DNA of 64,000 nt from assembly GCA_964030785.1 (NCBI GenBank), contig OZ034975.1, forward strand, positions 40,554,569 to 40,618,568. Reading direction: 5' to 3'. Numbering within the stretch: the stretch's first letter is position 1; every line of letters starts with the position of its first letter. Position numbers and translations under genes: made by a program. The notes under the pieces were generated by a model. It did not search any database and was not told where the DNA came from. It worked only from the letters and a program-made list of their open reading frames with translations. Of the stretch, positions 34,449 through 46,905 are shown one piece after another. The stretch comes from Siderastrea siderea (Eukaryota; Cnidaria; Anthozoa; Scleractinia; Rhizangiidae).

Positions 34449-35788
34449 TTTACCCAAAAAGTAAAAGTAGAAGTAGAGTGGTCGATTTATGTGTAATATC
34501 GTGTCTCGTTTGTGTTACTGTGTGTTAAACAATAAAAATACGCAATTTTTATGACTGAACTTTGCGAAGAGAATCAGTCTGAAGATTCATATTTTATTCA
34601 TGTTTTTGACTGCTAACAAGGTGTTACACCAGCTGATGTTATTGTATGAACTGTGGTTTCAAGAATATTTGTGTAATACGTGATTCTTTAGATTAATGAT
34701 TGTGTCAACGTTTTCAACAGTTCGTTTTTGGTTGTGTTTTTGATATTTATTCCTTGGTACGATTTTGGCGCGAAACGTATGTTTTGCGATGCTTGCTTAC
34801 ACGTTGCTAGGAAATTAATCCTTATTTGATGAAATGTTCAATTGTTTTTGTACAGTACATCAATTTGCTTGGTTTGGTTTTGACCTTTAGGTCTGACATT
34901 CGTGATTGTTTTCCTGGAAATCTCTTCGTGTTTCCTGCTGAATTCGTACCATTTAATATTCCTTGTAGTTATTGCTTTTTAGTCGGTTTGTTTCCAAAGG
35001 GAAACTTTAATTCACAAGTGTTAAACAAGACAAATAGTCTATTGTTAGTGGTGTTATGTCAAGTTCTGTTGTGCATGTTAATTTTGCTCTCGAAGATTGA
35101 GATCACGTCCATTTTTAATTTATTGAAAATGGCGGACCTTAAATCCGGAGAAGAAGCCTTTATTCTAAAATTAGTTTACGCGTAACTTACTGTTATGTAA
35201 TAATATTCAACTTGCGATTTCACTTGTATTTAAGTAGAGTGTGTTAAATTTAAATCGATAGAATTGTTCTTTGTAATTTTTATATTGTTCTTGTTACTTT
35301 ATTTTGACCAGATGCCTTGAGAACGATGATGAAAATTTAGCGCAAAGAAGATTTTGTAGCTGCGCAATTTCCCGAGGGTTTTTATCCTAATCATTTTCGT
35401 GAGCATGCCTATTTTTGCAATAGATCATGTGCGCAAGTCATCACGTAAGAATATATTTGAATTTGACGGGTAACTGGCATGAGATTGACAGTTCTCGCCT
35501 GGTCAAAATAAAAGGATGGGAGCGATAGCTCTTGGGTGATTCAAGCTAGCCTCTGTATTGTAAAGTTATTAGTTCACATTAAAAAGACAATCTTGGGAGA
35601 AGAAAGTTAGTCTTCAGTTTTGTTGCTGGTCTGTACGCTAGTCCCCCCTAACAGACTATTTCAACATGTGTTATGTACTTCATTACGTTATCCGCTATAC
35701 CCTTTCTTAGTAAAAAGTTTTGCAGACAGTCGGTTAATTAACAATTATTTTTATAGTCCGTTTTTTCTATTCATGTTTTCGTACCACT
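34449..35788. other. No gene recognised; possible 5' region of LINE-2
   Basis: T-rich on the plus strand. A 119-codon frame at 34826-35185 has no motif I recognise. The segment next to 35789 may be the LINE-2 5' region. Confidence 0.4.
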
Positions 35789-35817
35789 ATGACAGATCAA
35801 AGTAAATGCTCTATCAT

Positions 35818-36491
35818 CTCAAGTAGTTTAAGGCCTGGGTCAAGGGCTTTATCCTGAAAAAAAAATAGTTTATTCATGTTAACTTTAACAAACGGACTAG
35901 AACTGAATCGAGATTTGGCACATGAAAAGGTTTTACTGTCCTTAACATTTTGAAGTATAATAAGCTTTCCCATAAGTCACGTGACATGTCACGTGGTCAT
36001 TTTTCTTAAAATAGCAAATCTTTGACGAATTGATGTCGGGTTTAAGAGAAAGCATAAATTAAAACGCTTTTCTGATGCAGAATAAAAATGTCCGGCCCTT
36101 CACGTTTGCAATGATCGTCCATTATTCTTTAAAAAAATTTTTAAAGAATAATGGAGGTCATTTTTAAGCCCAAAATTCAAACTTTGATTATCTATAATTG
36201 TAATTTTGAACCTCAAGGACAATCATTCCAAACGTAGGAGGTTAAATATGTTAAATTGCCATCGAAAAAGCTAATTTATTTAACTATACAAAGAAAATTC
36301 GCCACCATATCGCTGATTTGCTCAATTTAAACATTTTGATCACGTGACATGTCACGTGACCAAACTTATGCGTTAAGGCAGAAGAAGACGTCAAGATTAA
36401 CATTTAAGGAAAATTTCGACCTGGTCTAGGCAATCTATCCGAAGATATTAAGTGTGAACCATATTTTCCGAACGGCCTTAAACTACTCGAG
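35818..36491. mobile_element. 674-bp MITE related to the 10.75-kb element, AT duplication
   Basis: Inverted ends CTCAAGTAGTTTAAGGCC and GGCCTTAAACTACTCGAG. AT precedes (35816-35817) and follows (36492-36493), and removing one AT plus the element restores ..CSI-M-SLNVRG.. of the LINE. Subterminal CACGTGACATGTCACGTG and ATTCCAAACGT motifs recur in the 10.75-kb element next door. A central hairpin CCATTATTCTTTAAA lies at 36119-36153. Confidence 0.8.
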
Positions 36492-36748
36492 ATGTCCTTA
36501 AACGTTCGGGGTTTGAGAAATCGAGTAAAAAGAAGTAGTATTTTCAGTTTTTTAAGAGACCAAAATTGTCAATTCTATTTTCCTCAAGAAATTTTTTTAG
36601 AACAAAAGATGAAAATGTGTGGTGAAATGAATGGGGAGGTGATACTTTCTTTTCACACGGTTCAACACATAGTCAAGGTGTATGTATCTTAGTTAACACT
36701 TCATTTAGACATACTATTGAAAATTGTAACAAACTCAAGCTACTTAAG

Positions 36749-38039
36749 GCCTAGGTCAGGCAAGGAAACTGGGCTTTTTAACAAAATCATGTATATCTTT
36801 GACATCATACACTAGATAGCCGCGAAAATTTCCTGGTAGATTGTTCTCAATACGAACATTTGCCTTAAAGCGACAATCAAGCACATGGTGGTCACGTGAC
36901 TGGTCACGTGATGCACCAAAACTTCGTTCAGTCTCTGACCAAATTGCCGCCGAAAAACAAAAATCATTATAAACAAATGCGCTAAGCAAACAGCCAATTA
37001 AAATTACCTACCTTTCACGTTTGGAATGAATTTCCTTCATTTCTCTCAAAAAATATTAAGGACGAAAGTATCGTAATGGAATTTGCGTAAACATAATCGC
37101 TTTTCGCTCTTTGTAGATACAATCGGAATGTTCATTCCAAACGTGAGTATAAAGGTCTGCCATGGCTACTTCACATTTGGTTAAAATATTCGATTCTAAT
37201 TGAAAACTCGGCGGCAATTTCAGCATTTTCTGTGCCCTGTTTAACACAACGCAGAGGCGCCATTTTGTTTTCCTTTCGTTTCACAGAGAAGGGCCTGGAG
37301 CGGACTATTAGACGAATCCGCTGGTCTAAAGAGACAACAACGCGACTCATAATAAATATGGCCTACAGACAAAGCTACGAACGAGCCAGATGAGCTACAG
37401 ACGAGAAAATGGCATAATAAACTTCTCTGATAACGTCTTTGGCGTCTACTGCTTTAACATCGGACAATTTTATTAATGCATGATTATGCTGTGTTTTTTG
37501 TTCCTTATCACACGTCTTTTAAAGACAATAAACTTTATATAAAGCTTAAAATCCTTGTTAAAATAAAATGATATTTTGAAATAAGCACCTGCAACATATC
37601 ATTTGGGGATACGCTTCAGCTGTTCAAAATCAGATCTGTTTAGATTGTTCGCTTATTGAATGATTTTTATTCAACTTCACTCTACTACCAATAACCACTG
37701 CTCACGAGGGGAGGGCTGGGTAGTTGATTGCATTTTGCAACTCCAGACAGAACAGATTGAAACACGACCAAAACTTTCCCATGGAGAGGGATATAAAGAG
37801 CCAAAGTTGGACGGTAATTTTTAACCATATTTTGTGTCCCAGGTAGGATTTTTAGTAATGCTTTCTTCCCAAAAAAATATTATAAGCTCCCCTCTCCCTA
37901 ACCCCTCCAGTTTTCACTTGGGCCGGGTGGGTGGGGATATATAGCATAAGAATGCGCAATTTGCGCTAATTTCCAGCCGACAAAAAAGAAAATCCGCAAA
38001 AAAAAAAAATTGTGAGCTTAAAGTAATTGGACTAACTGA
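36749..38039. other. 5' non-coding part of the 10.75-kb transposon
   Basis: Holds the CACGTGAC subterminal motifs, paired CACGTTTGGAATGA (37017) and TTCATTCCAAACGTGA (37131) in inverted orientation, and then unique sequence leading to the first ATG of gene D. A promoter would be expected here, but I cannot point to a TATA or initiator with confidence. Confidence 0.5.
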
Positions 38040-38226
38040 ATGAAAATGGGAATTGACTGTGCATTTGCTCGTGTCTGTTTGTGGGAAACAAAATCCATGG
38101 TCCAAAAAACATTAGAAAGGAGAAATGGTGAAACGGAAAGATCGTACAAGAGTCGCCTCCTCAGTGAACGGCACAGGGTATACATGGAGACTTTCAAAGA
38201 TTACCCACGTATGCATATCAGCAAAA
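38040..38226 (+). CDS. Gene D exon 1
   Basis: 62 codons plus 1 nt. ATG at 38040; a second ATG two codons later is also possible. Arg/Glu-rich SERHRVYMETFKDYP. Donor GTAAGC at 38227. Confidence 0.55.
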
Positions 38227-41200
38227 GTAAGCAATTAACTTTTTTTAATAACTTTTAATGGCTTCTGTGAGTTTTTTAAACTTACAGTTAACAAACAAAA
38301 AGCGTTAATTAATTAAAAACAACTTTTTATCGGTAGGTCTATTCCTAAAGAAATACAAAAATATTGACAAGAAGTTTGTAAAGTGGGCACCTCCCAGTAC
38401 AAAAAAAGTGTACTTGGAAGCATTCTCATCTTCCAAGTGGAAAAAAGCAGCTGAGGGCAGGAAAACATTGCACATTGCAAACAACTGCAAATGTTGTACA
38501 GTTATGCACCCCACTGAGAGCAGTCTTTTCGAGAAGAAAAGAGGTTGTGTGCCACTGAATCCGGAACCATTCACTGCAATCCGGCAACAAGCACAGGCGA
38601 TGACAAAGCCACTCCCGAAACCATGCCAAAGTGAAGTGAAGACCATTGGGACAACAATTTACAAGGAGTTTGACAATACATGCAAGGAGAGGTTGGGAAA
38701 ATCTTTCAGTGAAGTCCTGACACCAGTTCCAGAAGCTGGTTTACAGCACAAGATGACATCTGCTGAAAGAAAGAAAAAAAATCGAAATCAAAAAAGAAAA
38801 TTCAAAAAAAGCGTAGAAAAATCTTGGAAAGAAAATGACGTACAGCTTCATCTACCTCAAAGATCATCATTTGCAACAACAAAGCGGCAACGGCTAGATG
38901 AAAGCTTCGAGAGTATTGACGAGGCTGAGGAAAGAAGCCAAGCGAAAAAGCGAAAAAGGTCACATGGACCAGCATCAATTGATGTAGAACTGGATCGACT
39001 ACTGGCAGATGTCACTACTTGGACATCTGTGAACTGGTCACAGAAGGCCAGGGAATCCAAAATTAGGAAAGCAGGCTCGTCAACCTCCCCACAGAATGCT
39101 GGACAGCTTCTGAAAGCTTTCTTACAAGCCCAAGGAATTAACACTGACAAGTTTGAACAACAAAAGGGTGCGTAATTTTATTTTGGGTGTTAATGTAGTC
39201 TCTTTAAATGACTTATAATTCTCATGGTAAGAATGAAGCCATGGGAAATTTAATAAAAGCAAACACAGTGGAGTGGGGGTGGGTAAGAGGCACAGTTGCT
39301 TTACTCAAATAGGCCATTTCACAGTTGTGTTCTTAGCGACCCTCCCTTTGAGTGGAAGTGAGGTTAGAGTTGACCTTGTTTTGATAAAGACCCTCCTGCT
39401 TTTCACATGTAAATCATGTTGTTTTCATGCTAACTAGTTTGCATTTACATATGAAAAGCAGGAGGGTTTGTATCAAAACAAGGTGAACTCCAGCCTCGCC
39501 TCCACTCAAAGGCCAGGTCACCAAGCACACAACTGTAAAATGGACTATTTCTGCTAACAGAGTATTATTCATATAGTACACAAGTTCAATTGAGACTGAG
39601 ATTTAGTCTGTATGTTTAGTGTAGGTAAGGTGGTCAGTAAGTGCCTATTAGATCTCAAAATACCCTTGCTGGATCAGTAATAACACCAAACAGAAAATTG
39701 TTCATTAGCTTGAGGGCTTTGCAACTTACAGGTTGACAGCTAAATATTTGAATGTCCAGCCTGCCCTAACATATTTCATAAGGGTGACCCTACCAATTGC
39801 CTCCAACAACAAAACCTCTCCAAAATAAGCTGCACAAAAAGTCCAGGGCTTATATTCAGAACTTTATGGTATACACTGTACACCATCTACACGTATAACA
39901 CCCAGAACTACATGGAAGCCATTCTAGCCATCCTCAAACAAAACTATTTAAAAATTGTCTCACCTCTTCTCTGCACTTGACCAGACTAATGAAACTGCAA
40001 GAAAGATATGTTTATTTGGTTAAATGTTAACTGGTCTAATTATAATGAATTCAGCAATAAAAACAGAGATGTAACATGTTCAAAAAAGTAAATCAAAACT
40101 ACATACTTTGAGATTAAGGGAAACTCTCCTTTAATAAAAGGCAATAAATGGAGATTTAATATGTGTACATATATAGCAATTGAACAAATGTTGTCCAAAA
40201 AAAAAAATTAATTATAAGCCATGAACAATATGTCCAGTGGATTTCTTGGAAGTTAGTATGTTTGCTTACTAAGACATGCTAAAGCTATACCAGGAATTTG
40301 TTACATAGGGGTTCATTATAATTGGGGTTCCACTGTAACAAGCTTGACAGTGTTTCTTCCAGGAAGTCATGACTTAGCAATTCTACCTTGTTTCCAATTA
40401 TTGCTTTTGTTTTTCACAGAATAAAATTAATGCAAATGTTTCTCTAGCTGAGTAAAAATACAACATATGTAGTACTTGGAGAATACAAAACTACGTTAAG
40501 TAGTAAAAATAACTGAGTTTAAATGTTTGCTTCCTTTTAGGGCCAAAAATCCGAAGGGCGATTAAGAAACAGATTGGGGGTGAAATATCTATGCCAGTGC
40601 AACGTACCAACAGTGAGATCAAGCGCGAAATTGCTGAGAGAATAGAGTCGGGCGAATTCAGTATGGGAGTTCCAGTACTGGAAACAGATTGTATAAAGCT
40701 GGTCATAACCCCAGAAGGAAAGATTGAGAAGCACCCCTGTAAGTTGGCAGCACGGAAGTTCCCACTGTCTGAAATAAGACAAAAATGCTTGACCAAACAT
40801 GAAAAATTTATGAGTAAGGTCAGACCAGGAATACAGCCAGTTTAGCAGAGAAGAATTACAGCAGCAATTGGTCCACCTCAATGAACCATGTACCGATGAA
40901 GAATCTGAAGAATTGAGAGCGCGACTGAAAGAGGTAGAGAGAACAAGACATTGGTTGGTCTGGCATGATCATGCTGGGATTGGATCAAATGGTCTGCTGC
41001 TCTTTCTTCTTCGAGAGATTCATGATCCTGCCATCCACCTAACAAATGCTGAATACATGGCCAAAGCTGAAAGCTCCACCAAAGAAGTTGATGTTCAAGC
41101 AGTTGTAGAACAGCCTCAGCTTTACATGATGGGGGTGTGCGGCAGTGGTGATGCAGATCAAATGCTGTTTATTCCCACTAGACAAGAATGTCTACGTGGC

Positions 41201-43376
41201 CTGTCTCAGCCAATAAATCTTCAAGGTGTTAACATCAAAGACAAAATGCGATTCATGAACGGAGACAATCCAAGTGTTGAATTCGAGGATGGAACCCAGA
41301 AAGGAGGGCACAGAGGCTGTGTTGGTTGTGATGGGGACATGAGAAGTGGAACTGACTTTCAGTATATGTCACATCGGAGGTACATAAATCTAGAAGAAAA
41401 ACAGAAACTTGTTCTTGCTGGCCCTGAGGGAAAGAAAGGAGGCCTTCACCCATTTAAGAATTTGAAAGTGGAGCAGCCTAGGAGGGAACTCCAAGCAAGA
41501 GGTGAAGATGACAGTGGACTGAAACAGGACTTACAAGAACGACTTGCTGACATTCTTGGTGGTACAGCCCGTGTTCCTGCACTGTTGTATGGAGACAACA
41601 ACCTAACATTAAAAGAACTCAACCTGGAAGATTATGAGGTACATGTACTGTTCTTTGAACCACTTCACTGCTGCCTGAATCACATTTCCAATATACTTGA
41701 TGAACTCTCTCATCACATCACAGATATGGACACACTGGTGACACTGAAAGAAACGCTCTCCATAGCACTTAAGAAGGACAAACTTTGCTGCACTGACTAC
41801 CGCCGAGCACTTCTACAAGTGACCATTCTCCTTGCTGACAAAGCAGATGAACATGTGATGGAATTACTGACAACAATGGCAGAAATGATGGGGATTTTTT
41901 ATTCTAAAGAGATCAACAGGAACCCCAGACAAATTTTGCGCCTTGCCAACCTAGCATTCCGACATGCCGTAGCAGTGAGGGCGGTACTGACTCCACCAAA
42001 GACAATAACAAGTCGCAAACTTCACGGCATGTACTACCACAGTGCTGTGCACCATGCTGCAGTCATTTACAGACTGGTCAGCCTGTCATCAATAAATGCA
42101 GAGCTGTTTGAGAGATTTTTTGACAGAATTGTCGACATCACCAGAAAGACATGGAGTAAGCACGCTGAAGATCTGGTCCCGAGTGCATTTCCCCACATTC
42201 AAGGAGAAGACTGCGATGATGCAGATCATACAGTGGTTATTCAGGAGCGAGAAATCTCCAAACTTGCAAAGAAAAAAAAAACCTGTAGGGAACAACACAA
42301 GAGTGAGCAAAGATCTGCTGACAAAGAAGCCCAGTCTATGGCAAGCCCACCTTGAAGTTATCAGCGATTTCCTTTTACCAGGGCCTGGGGTGTGGTGGCA
42401 CTGGCAAGATGATGGATCAGTGGAATTTTGCGATGACCCTGATGAACCCACAGAGCACCCAGAGGGTCCGCGTCTACTGCATTTCAGATCAAGTTCTATT
42501 AAAGCAGTACAGTGTAGCTTGGAACTTGCTTGGGAGCAATGCAAAGAGAAGCCTGAAGAGCTACTCCTTTACAAACTGAGATGTGAAAGTGGGAAGCTAG
42601 TGTATGACAAGCTGCATTCAAATGAAGCCAGTGTGCCTGAAGTTGAAGACAACCAATCAGAGAAATTTGACAGTGGACAACACCATGGTATTGTGAATTT
42701 GTGTAATAAAATGTACATAGTAGCACTTAGTCAATGCTTGACTGTACATGTAACTTGTGCCATCACACTAAACAGTCTGTAAATCATGTACTAATTATAA
42801 CAATACTAATTATTACAATGTGTCTACACCTGTATCATCATCATTATCATCTCTTTTTCATAGTGTTCTATAAGTTGAACAGTACATTGTACTGTAGTGT
42901 ACATGACTATATATACAATACAGAGAATCAAACTCTATTGCAGAAATCAAAATTTACTGTGATCATTTTATTTTTTCCCAGAAGGAACATCCTGTGAAGA
43001 GCCTGGCAGTACAGATGAACCCACAGTTGCAGCTGTAATTTTTGGCCAAATAGAAGTGGAGGACCATGAAGATTATGGCAGTGAAACAGAGCATACAAGT
43101 GATGAAAACAAGAGCAAAGAAGAGATTGAAAAGGAGCAGAATGTAACTGAATCTGATGAACAAGACCAACCACCAGAGCAACAGAAGCTAGAACAACAAG
43201 CTTCTGGTCATGAGCAACACAAGATGCCAGAGGACCCTGCACATGTCACTTGTGAAAGTGAGCAGCAGTTGTCCTCCAAAACAGCAAAGGCAACAGAGAT
43301 TGTGCTGGGGAAAACACCCGAAGTAATACAGCTTGACAAGCTGCGGGCTAATCTTGCACGCAACCCAAAATCATGA
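38040..43376 (+). CDS. Gene D: large unassigned protein inside a transposon (possible transposase)
   Basis: Exons 38040-38226, 38337-39167, 40541-42687 and 42982-43376 with GT-AG borders and matching phases, about 1,190 codons. The N-terminus is short and basic. The second exon has NCKCC and lysine-rich stretches (KKNRNQKRKFKK, KKRKRS) that look like nuclear localisation signals. The main exon has RHWLVWHDHAGIGSNG, a GGHRGCVGCDGD double-cysteine knuckle, a YEVHVLFFEPLHCCLNHI block and SRKLHGMYYHSAVHHAAV followed by NAELFERF. The spaced acidic residues (WHDH, EPLH, AELFER) could be an RNase-H/DDE-type core, but this is a guess. I recall similar proteins of unknown function in cnidarian genomes. 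The last exon is Glu/Gln-rich and disordered. Two frame breaks: near 40844 (TAG; 2 nt short) and at an A-run near 42271-42281. Confidence 0.6.
38337..39167 (+). CDS. Gene D exon 2
   Basis: Acceptor CGGTAG at 38336, phase 1. Begins LFLKKYKNIDKKFVKW, then NCKCCTVMHP, the basic tracts and a DRLLADVTTWTSVNWSQKAR block. Ends at AAG-G with donor GTGCGT. 277 codons uninterrupted. Confidence 0.7.
39307..39550. mobile_element. 244-bp foldback MITE in gene D intron 2
   Basis: Two arms of about 100 bp: AAATAGGCCATTTCACAGTT on the left, its diverged complement on the right, both containing CACAGTTGTG-type, GACCTTGTTTTGAT-type and CCTCCTGCTTTTCA segments. Confidence 0.75.
39551..40540. other. Remainder of gene D intron 2
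   Basis: AT-rich, no open frame of note, no repeat boundaries recognised. Confidence 0.5.
40541..42687 (+). CDS. Gene D exon 3 (core), two frame breaks
   Basis: Acceptor CCTTTTAG. The first frame runs to TAG at 40843-40845 (KVRPGIQPV). The main frame (SREELQQQLVHLNEP...) continues from about 40847 to the A-rich tract near 42271-42281, where the frame must shift again to reach LTKKPSLWQAHLEVISDFLL and GVWWHWQDDGSVEF. If no shift occurs the protein ends at 42355. Donor GTATTG at 42688. Confidence 0.65.
42982..43376 (+). CDS. Gene D exon 4
   Basis: Acceptor TTTTTTCCCAG. Glu/Gln/Lys-rich (EDHEDYGSETEHTSDENKSK), low complexity, ending LRANLARNPKS and TGA at 43374-43376. Confidence 0.6.
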
Positions 43377-43779
43377 TATTGCTTAAACAAGTATGAGAAT
43401 CACCTTACAAAAATACAAGTTTTTGTCTTAAAAGCTGTCCGGCAACTGAATGCTGATCTAAAGGCCTGGGATACTTCATTTCTTATGGAGAATGAGCGGC
43501 TTCCAAATTCAAGTGATTATTCAAGATCAGAGGAATCAAGAGGCATTCTACATAAAAGGAAAGTCGCATTAAAACTGCTTGAGTCTTGGAAAATCTCAGT
43601 TCATCTTTGACACTTAAGTAAAAACAGTACTTTTCAGTACTACACAGTTGTTTAAAAACTTTCATGTATGGTTCCATTACTGGTGCATGTAATTGAAACC
43701 CATTTTTGATGCTGTATAGTAATAAAATTGTTTATTCTCAAGTTGAATATCTTCAGTAACATGTGCATGTAGGTTTTGC

Positions 43780-44080
43780 AGGGCCAATTTAGACGGCACA
43801 ATTTTTGCTTACAACTGTTGTATGCGACTTGCTCACGTGGTGTCTGCGACACAAATTGTGTCGTCTAATTCAGCTGTACGACATCTTCACAACAGTTGCA
43901 CACAACACAAAAAATGCCATAGGATTTTGAAACATGTTTAAAACCCTACGATAGTCGTAGCCACAATCAAAATGTTAGAATGATGAGTTGTATACGATCT
44001 TTGCCTGACGCAAGCAGCATGCACTACAAAAGTTGCACACGAAAGTCATAAGCAAAAATCGTGCCATCTAAATTGGCCCT
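43780..44080. mobile_element. 301-bp MITE, AGGGCCAATTTAGACGGCAC termini
   Basis: Ends AGGGCCAATTTAGACGGCAC and GTGCCATCTAAATTGGCCCT are inverted. ACAACAGTTGCACACAA and related motifs occur inside. No clear duplication. Similar ends to the MITEs at 32187 and 33371. Confidence 0.8.
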
Positions 44081-45429
44081 AAATGAACAAATATGTACAG
44101 CAAACATCTGTATTTGACAATGAAGCTTAACATAACAGTAACACAAACACATGGTTGTACTGCATATATAATTATCTTTTAGTTCAAATAATTGTGTCAG
44201 GCGAACACAGGTCAAACGATGAATGCAAAATTGTTTATGTGTTTGCTTACCTGGAGGTAATGGCATGTAAATGCAGATTCTGCTATGCTGAGTCAAAACT
44301 CACATTCACCCAAATCACCTGAACACAACGTACATGCAGATTTTTGCCCTGCAGAAAAAAAAAAGGTATTACCATGAACATGGATAATATAACCACATAA
44401 TTAGATACTATAGAAAGGTGGCTTTACACACAACCATATACATTAGTTAAATCTTTTTGAAAAAAAAAAGTTGCTAAACAATGTGACACTAACTTAGTTC
44501 ATTAATGGAGTCACTGAATGACTGTACAGTGCATAAAGCATTAGCTAAAAAAGGCAATAGGATTATGGAAAAGTTGTCAAAAGTACCCATGTTTAAATTG
44601 CTCTTGTCAGGGTATGCTTTGTGCTTGGTTTATAATTTTTTTACGCCAATTTTGAACTTCATGTAGATTTGCATGCCATGCTTTACATGCTTGTTAGAGG
44701 GTGCTTATTACTGTTTGCAAGCTATAAACAAACATGGTGTTATAAGGAATACAGTGACATGTATGTGAATAGCTGTTAACCTTAATGGTTTATTGAAACA
44801 AAAAAACATACACACAAACACCATTGTAGTGAAGAACTATAAATTGCATACAGCTTTATATTACATGTACCTTGTTTCATGTGCCAATTAAGTCACAACT
44901 TCAAGCCCAACCCCCCCCCCCCCTTCCCCACCCAATATCCTGGCCACTGTTTGTGATAAGTACTGTGTCTGACATACTGTAGTTGATTTGGTGGACAGAA
45001 CTATGTACAGTGTATTTTTGCAGAGGCAAAGAGAGCAAAAAAAAAAACATCTACAAACATTATTTTTCTGAAGCCACTGGAGGAACATGTCATCGGTGAA
45101 AGTAACAGCTGTTTCAGTCAGCACCACTGGCATGTGGTATAAATGGAATGATCACCATTACGGTCGAAATTCTTTGGAAAAGGTAAAACAATAGATTGTC
45201 CACAGGCGTCATTTTTTCTTTCTCCTCATACATGTACATGTAAACTTGCTTGGCTCATTAAGGTAATCTGTGTGTTGAAACCTTACACTCAGGAAGTGTC
45301 TATATGCACTGTACAGAACAACTGCATTTAACTGTGCCACCTGGGGACATAAATTTCCAATAATATTATCCGTCCCCTCCCCGCCCCCCCCCCCCCCAAA
45401 AAAAAATATTCCAATTAGTCTAATTCCAA
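44081..45429. other. No gene recognised (3' part of the 10.75-kb transposon)
   Basis: AT-rich, with poly-C runs at 44910-44922 and 45383-45397. Short frames only. Confidence 0.4.
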
Positions 45430-45431
45430 TA

Positions 45432-46903
45432 CCGTATTTTTTTGATTAAACGCCGGGCTCCGAATAAAGGCCGGGTATAAAAGAGGAAACTGTAAATAAG
45501 CCCCTCAGACGTTTGTTTTAAGGGCAAGATACACGGCTGTAAAAAAATATATATATATGTTATTTACCGGCCGGGAGGTCCGTATAGGGAAAAACTGTGC
45601 CCGCGGTCTTGAGTACGGCCCGAGGCCGCAGGCCGAGGGCCGTACTCAAGACCAAGGGCTCAGTTTTTCCCTATACGGACCGACCTAGGCCGGTAAATAA
45701 CATATTTATTTTTTTCCCAACATTTGCGAGTTTGCAGATCAATCTCGAAAGGTTGTCAGAACGCGCGTAAGTTTCACTGAGTCAGATGGCAGGAAACCGT
45801 GGAGCGAATGTAATCATAAACACTTCAAACTTTTTTAAAACTTAAGTGTAATATTTTCGACTAGAAACTATCGTATCAACACGGAAAAGGTTGTTTTTCA
45901 AGAACAGACACGCACATGGAAAATCCTGCCCGGCATGGGGATAAACAACCCAATTAAGTACTTATAATTAAGCTTAAGCTTACTAAAAACAAAAACAAAG
46001 GACTCAATCGTTAGGACAGGTTTAATTGCCCTTGCGTAAAAAATGAAAGAGAATAATACTTCGAAAAACATTTCTGTTTAGCCTAATTACTTTCTTTTTG
46101 TGTTTTGCTTCGTACCTGTAAACGTATGTGCTGGTTCTTTGGATATAAACAATTTAATTATCTAGCGAAATCGTTCGGTTTGATCTCAGTTTTAACCAAA
46201 GCGAACGGTGCGCTGGCTTTTAAGCTTATCTTCATTTACGACAGATGAAAAAGCAAAATTCCAGTTTAAGCCTGCACAATTTCTTGAATGAAAATGTACC
46301 GAACCTCGTTAATTTAAGAGAAAAAACTGAAAAACGAAGTCATTAAAGTAAATATCGGAGTCAAAAGGCATTGTGGCGATCGCAATTTAAAAACTAAAAC
46401 TGCTGTGTGAAGTGAATTCAACAACAAACTCATCAACCGCCATGCTAAGCTACACAAAACTAAAACGAGTACTTGCCTTTTGAAGGTATTTCAAGGTCTT
46501 TTATTTCCCTCCTTGTTGAACTTTCCATTTACAACACACACAAGAATTGTGACTTGCCAAAAAAGTCGCATCTCTGAGCCGTAAATAAAAAAATTCTCGA
46601 GTTCAACCGAGGTATGTTGTTTTTCAACTTTCATTCAATGGTTTTCGCGCGGTTAATTCGCGCGGTTACCATAACAAAACCGGTCCGGATAGGAAAAAAC
46701 TGGACCGGCGGAACGCGCGTCAACAGCCAATCAAATTCAAGGATTCCGGATTCCGGACCGGAAAAATGCTTCAGAAAAAAATAAATAATAATACCCTTTC
46801 CTTAAAAATGGCGGGCCCAAATAAACTGCTGGTTTAAGGAAACGCCGGCCCACCATGCCAAGTTTGAAATAAACGCCGGGGGCGTTTAGTCAACAAAATA
46901 CGG
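45432..46903. mobile_element. 1.47-kb nested element, CCGTATTTT termini, TA duplication
   Basis: Ends CCGTATTTTTTTGATTAAACG and the complement of CCGTATTTTGTTGACTAAAC, both followed by a GCCGG-rich segment. TA at 45430-45431 and 46904-46905 suggests a Tc1/mariner-type duplication. Contains a large GC-rich hairpin at 45559-45701. No transposase seen. Confidence 0.7.
45559..45701. repeat. 143-bp GC-rich palindrome
   Basis: GTTATTTACCGGCC on the left faces GGCCGGTAAATAAC on the right. Inside, GTCTTGAGTACGGCCC faces GGGCCGTACTCAAGAC around a short GGCCGCAGGCC centre. Confidence 0.85.
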
Positions 46904-46905
46904 TA

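Noticed and set aside
38305..39150. Minus-strand open frames of 67-113 codons
   Set aside because: Antisense shadows of gene D exon 2, which has consistent splice sites and phase on the plus strand.
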